DNA of 5,621 nt, from positions 1-5,621 of the forward strand of contig CAAEEX010000077.1 of assembly GCA_900755005.1 (NCBI GenBank), written 5' to 3'. The stretch comes from an uncultured Collinsella sp. Its GTDB lineage: Bacteria > Actinomycetota > Coriobacteriia > Coriobacteriales > Coriobacteriaceae. The position numbers and the translations under genes are program-made. Below, one piece after another: positions 5,333-5,621 of the stretch (its first letter is position 1; each line of letters begins with the position of its first letter). The notes beneath the pieces are model-generated. The model did not search any database, was not told the DNA's origin, and saw nothing but the letters and a program-made list of their open reading frames with translations.

Positions 5333-5621
5333 TCAGCCCGGCAGCGTGTAGGCACAAGTTGAGCGGCGTGCGGAACCCAGGAGCGCTGCTCCCAGCAGGA
5401 ATAGCGCTAAGGAGACTGCGATCCAGTTGACGTCGGTGGTCTTGGGGAGCGTGGCGGCGGCGCTGGCAGCCTTGGCCTTGGATGGCTTGGACGCCGTGGC
5501 CTTGGTCACTGTCGCTTTGGTTGTCGTGGTTATCCTGGGCGTCGTGCTCGCCGGCTTCAGCGCGGGATCCGTCGCGGGCCCGGCACCGGGCTGCCCAGTG
5601 GCAGGACCGGCACCGCCGGCC
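5333..5621 (-). CDS. C-terminal end of a wall-anchored surface protein with an LPKTT-D sorting signal (partial)
   Basis: Only the last 95 residues are in the window; the reading frame continues past the right edge. The visible part starts with a Gly/Ala/Pro-rich segment. A Thr/Lys/Ala/Ser stalk (about 25-57) follows with low-complexity TTTTKATVTKATASK, as in wall-spanning regions. LPKTTD at 58-63 is then followed by a hydrophobic stretch WIAVSLALFLLGAALLGSA (66-84) and the positive pair RR, which together form a C-terminal sortase signal. The fifth position is Thr rather than the usual Gly, and the tail continues nine residues past RR to a stop at 5333-5335. The exported domain and function are not visible. 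It is transcribed in the same direction as the defence operon but probably as a separate unit. Confidence 0.75.
   Translation of the reverse strand, partial: AGGAGPATGQPGAGPATDPALKPASTTPRITTTTKATVTKATASKPSKAKAASAAATLPKTTDVNWIAVSLALFLLGAALLGSARRSTCAYTLPG

Noticed and set aside
5103..5357. Minus-strand open frame of 84 residues and the overlapping plus-strand frame 5001-5351
   Set aside because: They overlap the surface-protein end, promoter dyads or ATPase 5' end, lack ribosome binding sites and look like no protein family.
453..5621. Duplicate of a tRNA 3' end marking an attachment site for the island
   Set aside because: No second copy of the tRNA-Val 3' sequence was seen to the right, and both tRNA 3' ends face left, away from the defence genes.
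1..5621. CRISPR array, riboswitch or insertion sequence
   Set aside because: No spaced repeat array, no recognisable conserved aptamer and no transposase or terminal inverted repeats with target duplication were found.

Overview
The window looks like chromosomal sequence from a moderately GC-rich, Gram-positive actinomycete, most likely a gut Coriobacteriia (Collinsella-like) organism. This is inferred from GC-rich codon use in three of the five protein genes, a Pro/Ala/Thr-rich wall-anchored protein ending in an LPXT-type sorting signal, tRNA genes with an encoded CCA, and a DUF3825 protein. The genus is not proven by anything seen here.

Layout. Positions 1-600 form a tRNA zone read on the minus strand: a tRNA-Ala(GGC) cut by the window edge and a complete tRNA-Val(CAC) with a strong terminator. 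Between them lies an AT-rich stretch without a gene, holding a 12-bp triple repeat. Positions 666-1454 (minus) encode a DUF3825 protein. Positions 1455-1637 hold no intact gene but look like the 3' end of a lost plus-strand gene. Positions 1637-1683 are a near-perfect 47-bp palindrome made of four TGGTTAG half-sites. It sits just upstream of a plus-strand gene (about 1715-3040) for an AlbA_2/HATPase_c_4/winged-helix protein whose expected start codon reads ATC instead of ATG. Positions 3172-5077 (minus) are a tightly overlapping pair: an SMC/ABC-like AAA ATPase followed by a small TOPRIM-like protein. The pair has its own promoter, flanked by dyad symmetries, at 5116-5166. The right edge (5333-5621, minus) is the C-terminal end of a surface protein with an LPKTT-D sorting motif.

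How it fits together. The ATPase/TOPRIM pair has the architecture of OLD/PARIS/AbiL-type anti-phage modules, in which the ATPase senses or scaffolds and the TOPRIM protein is the nuclease effector. With a Schlafen/AlbA_2-type regulator, a DUF3825 protein, a decayed gene end and nearby tRNA genes, the interval 666-5332 reads as a small accessory or defence island between housekeeping tRNAs and a surface-protein gene. The defence role is inferred from family and layout only.
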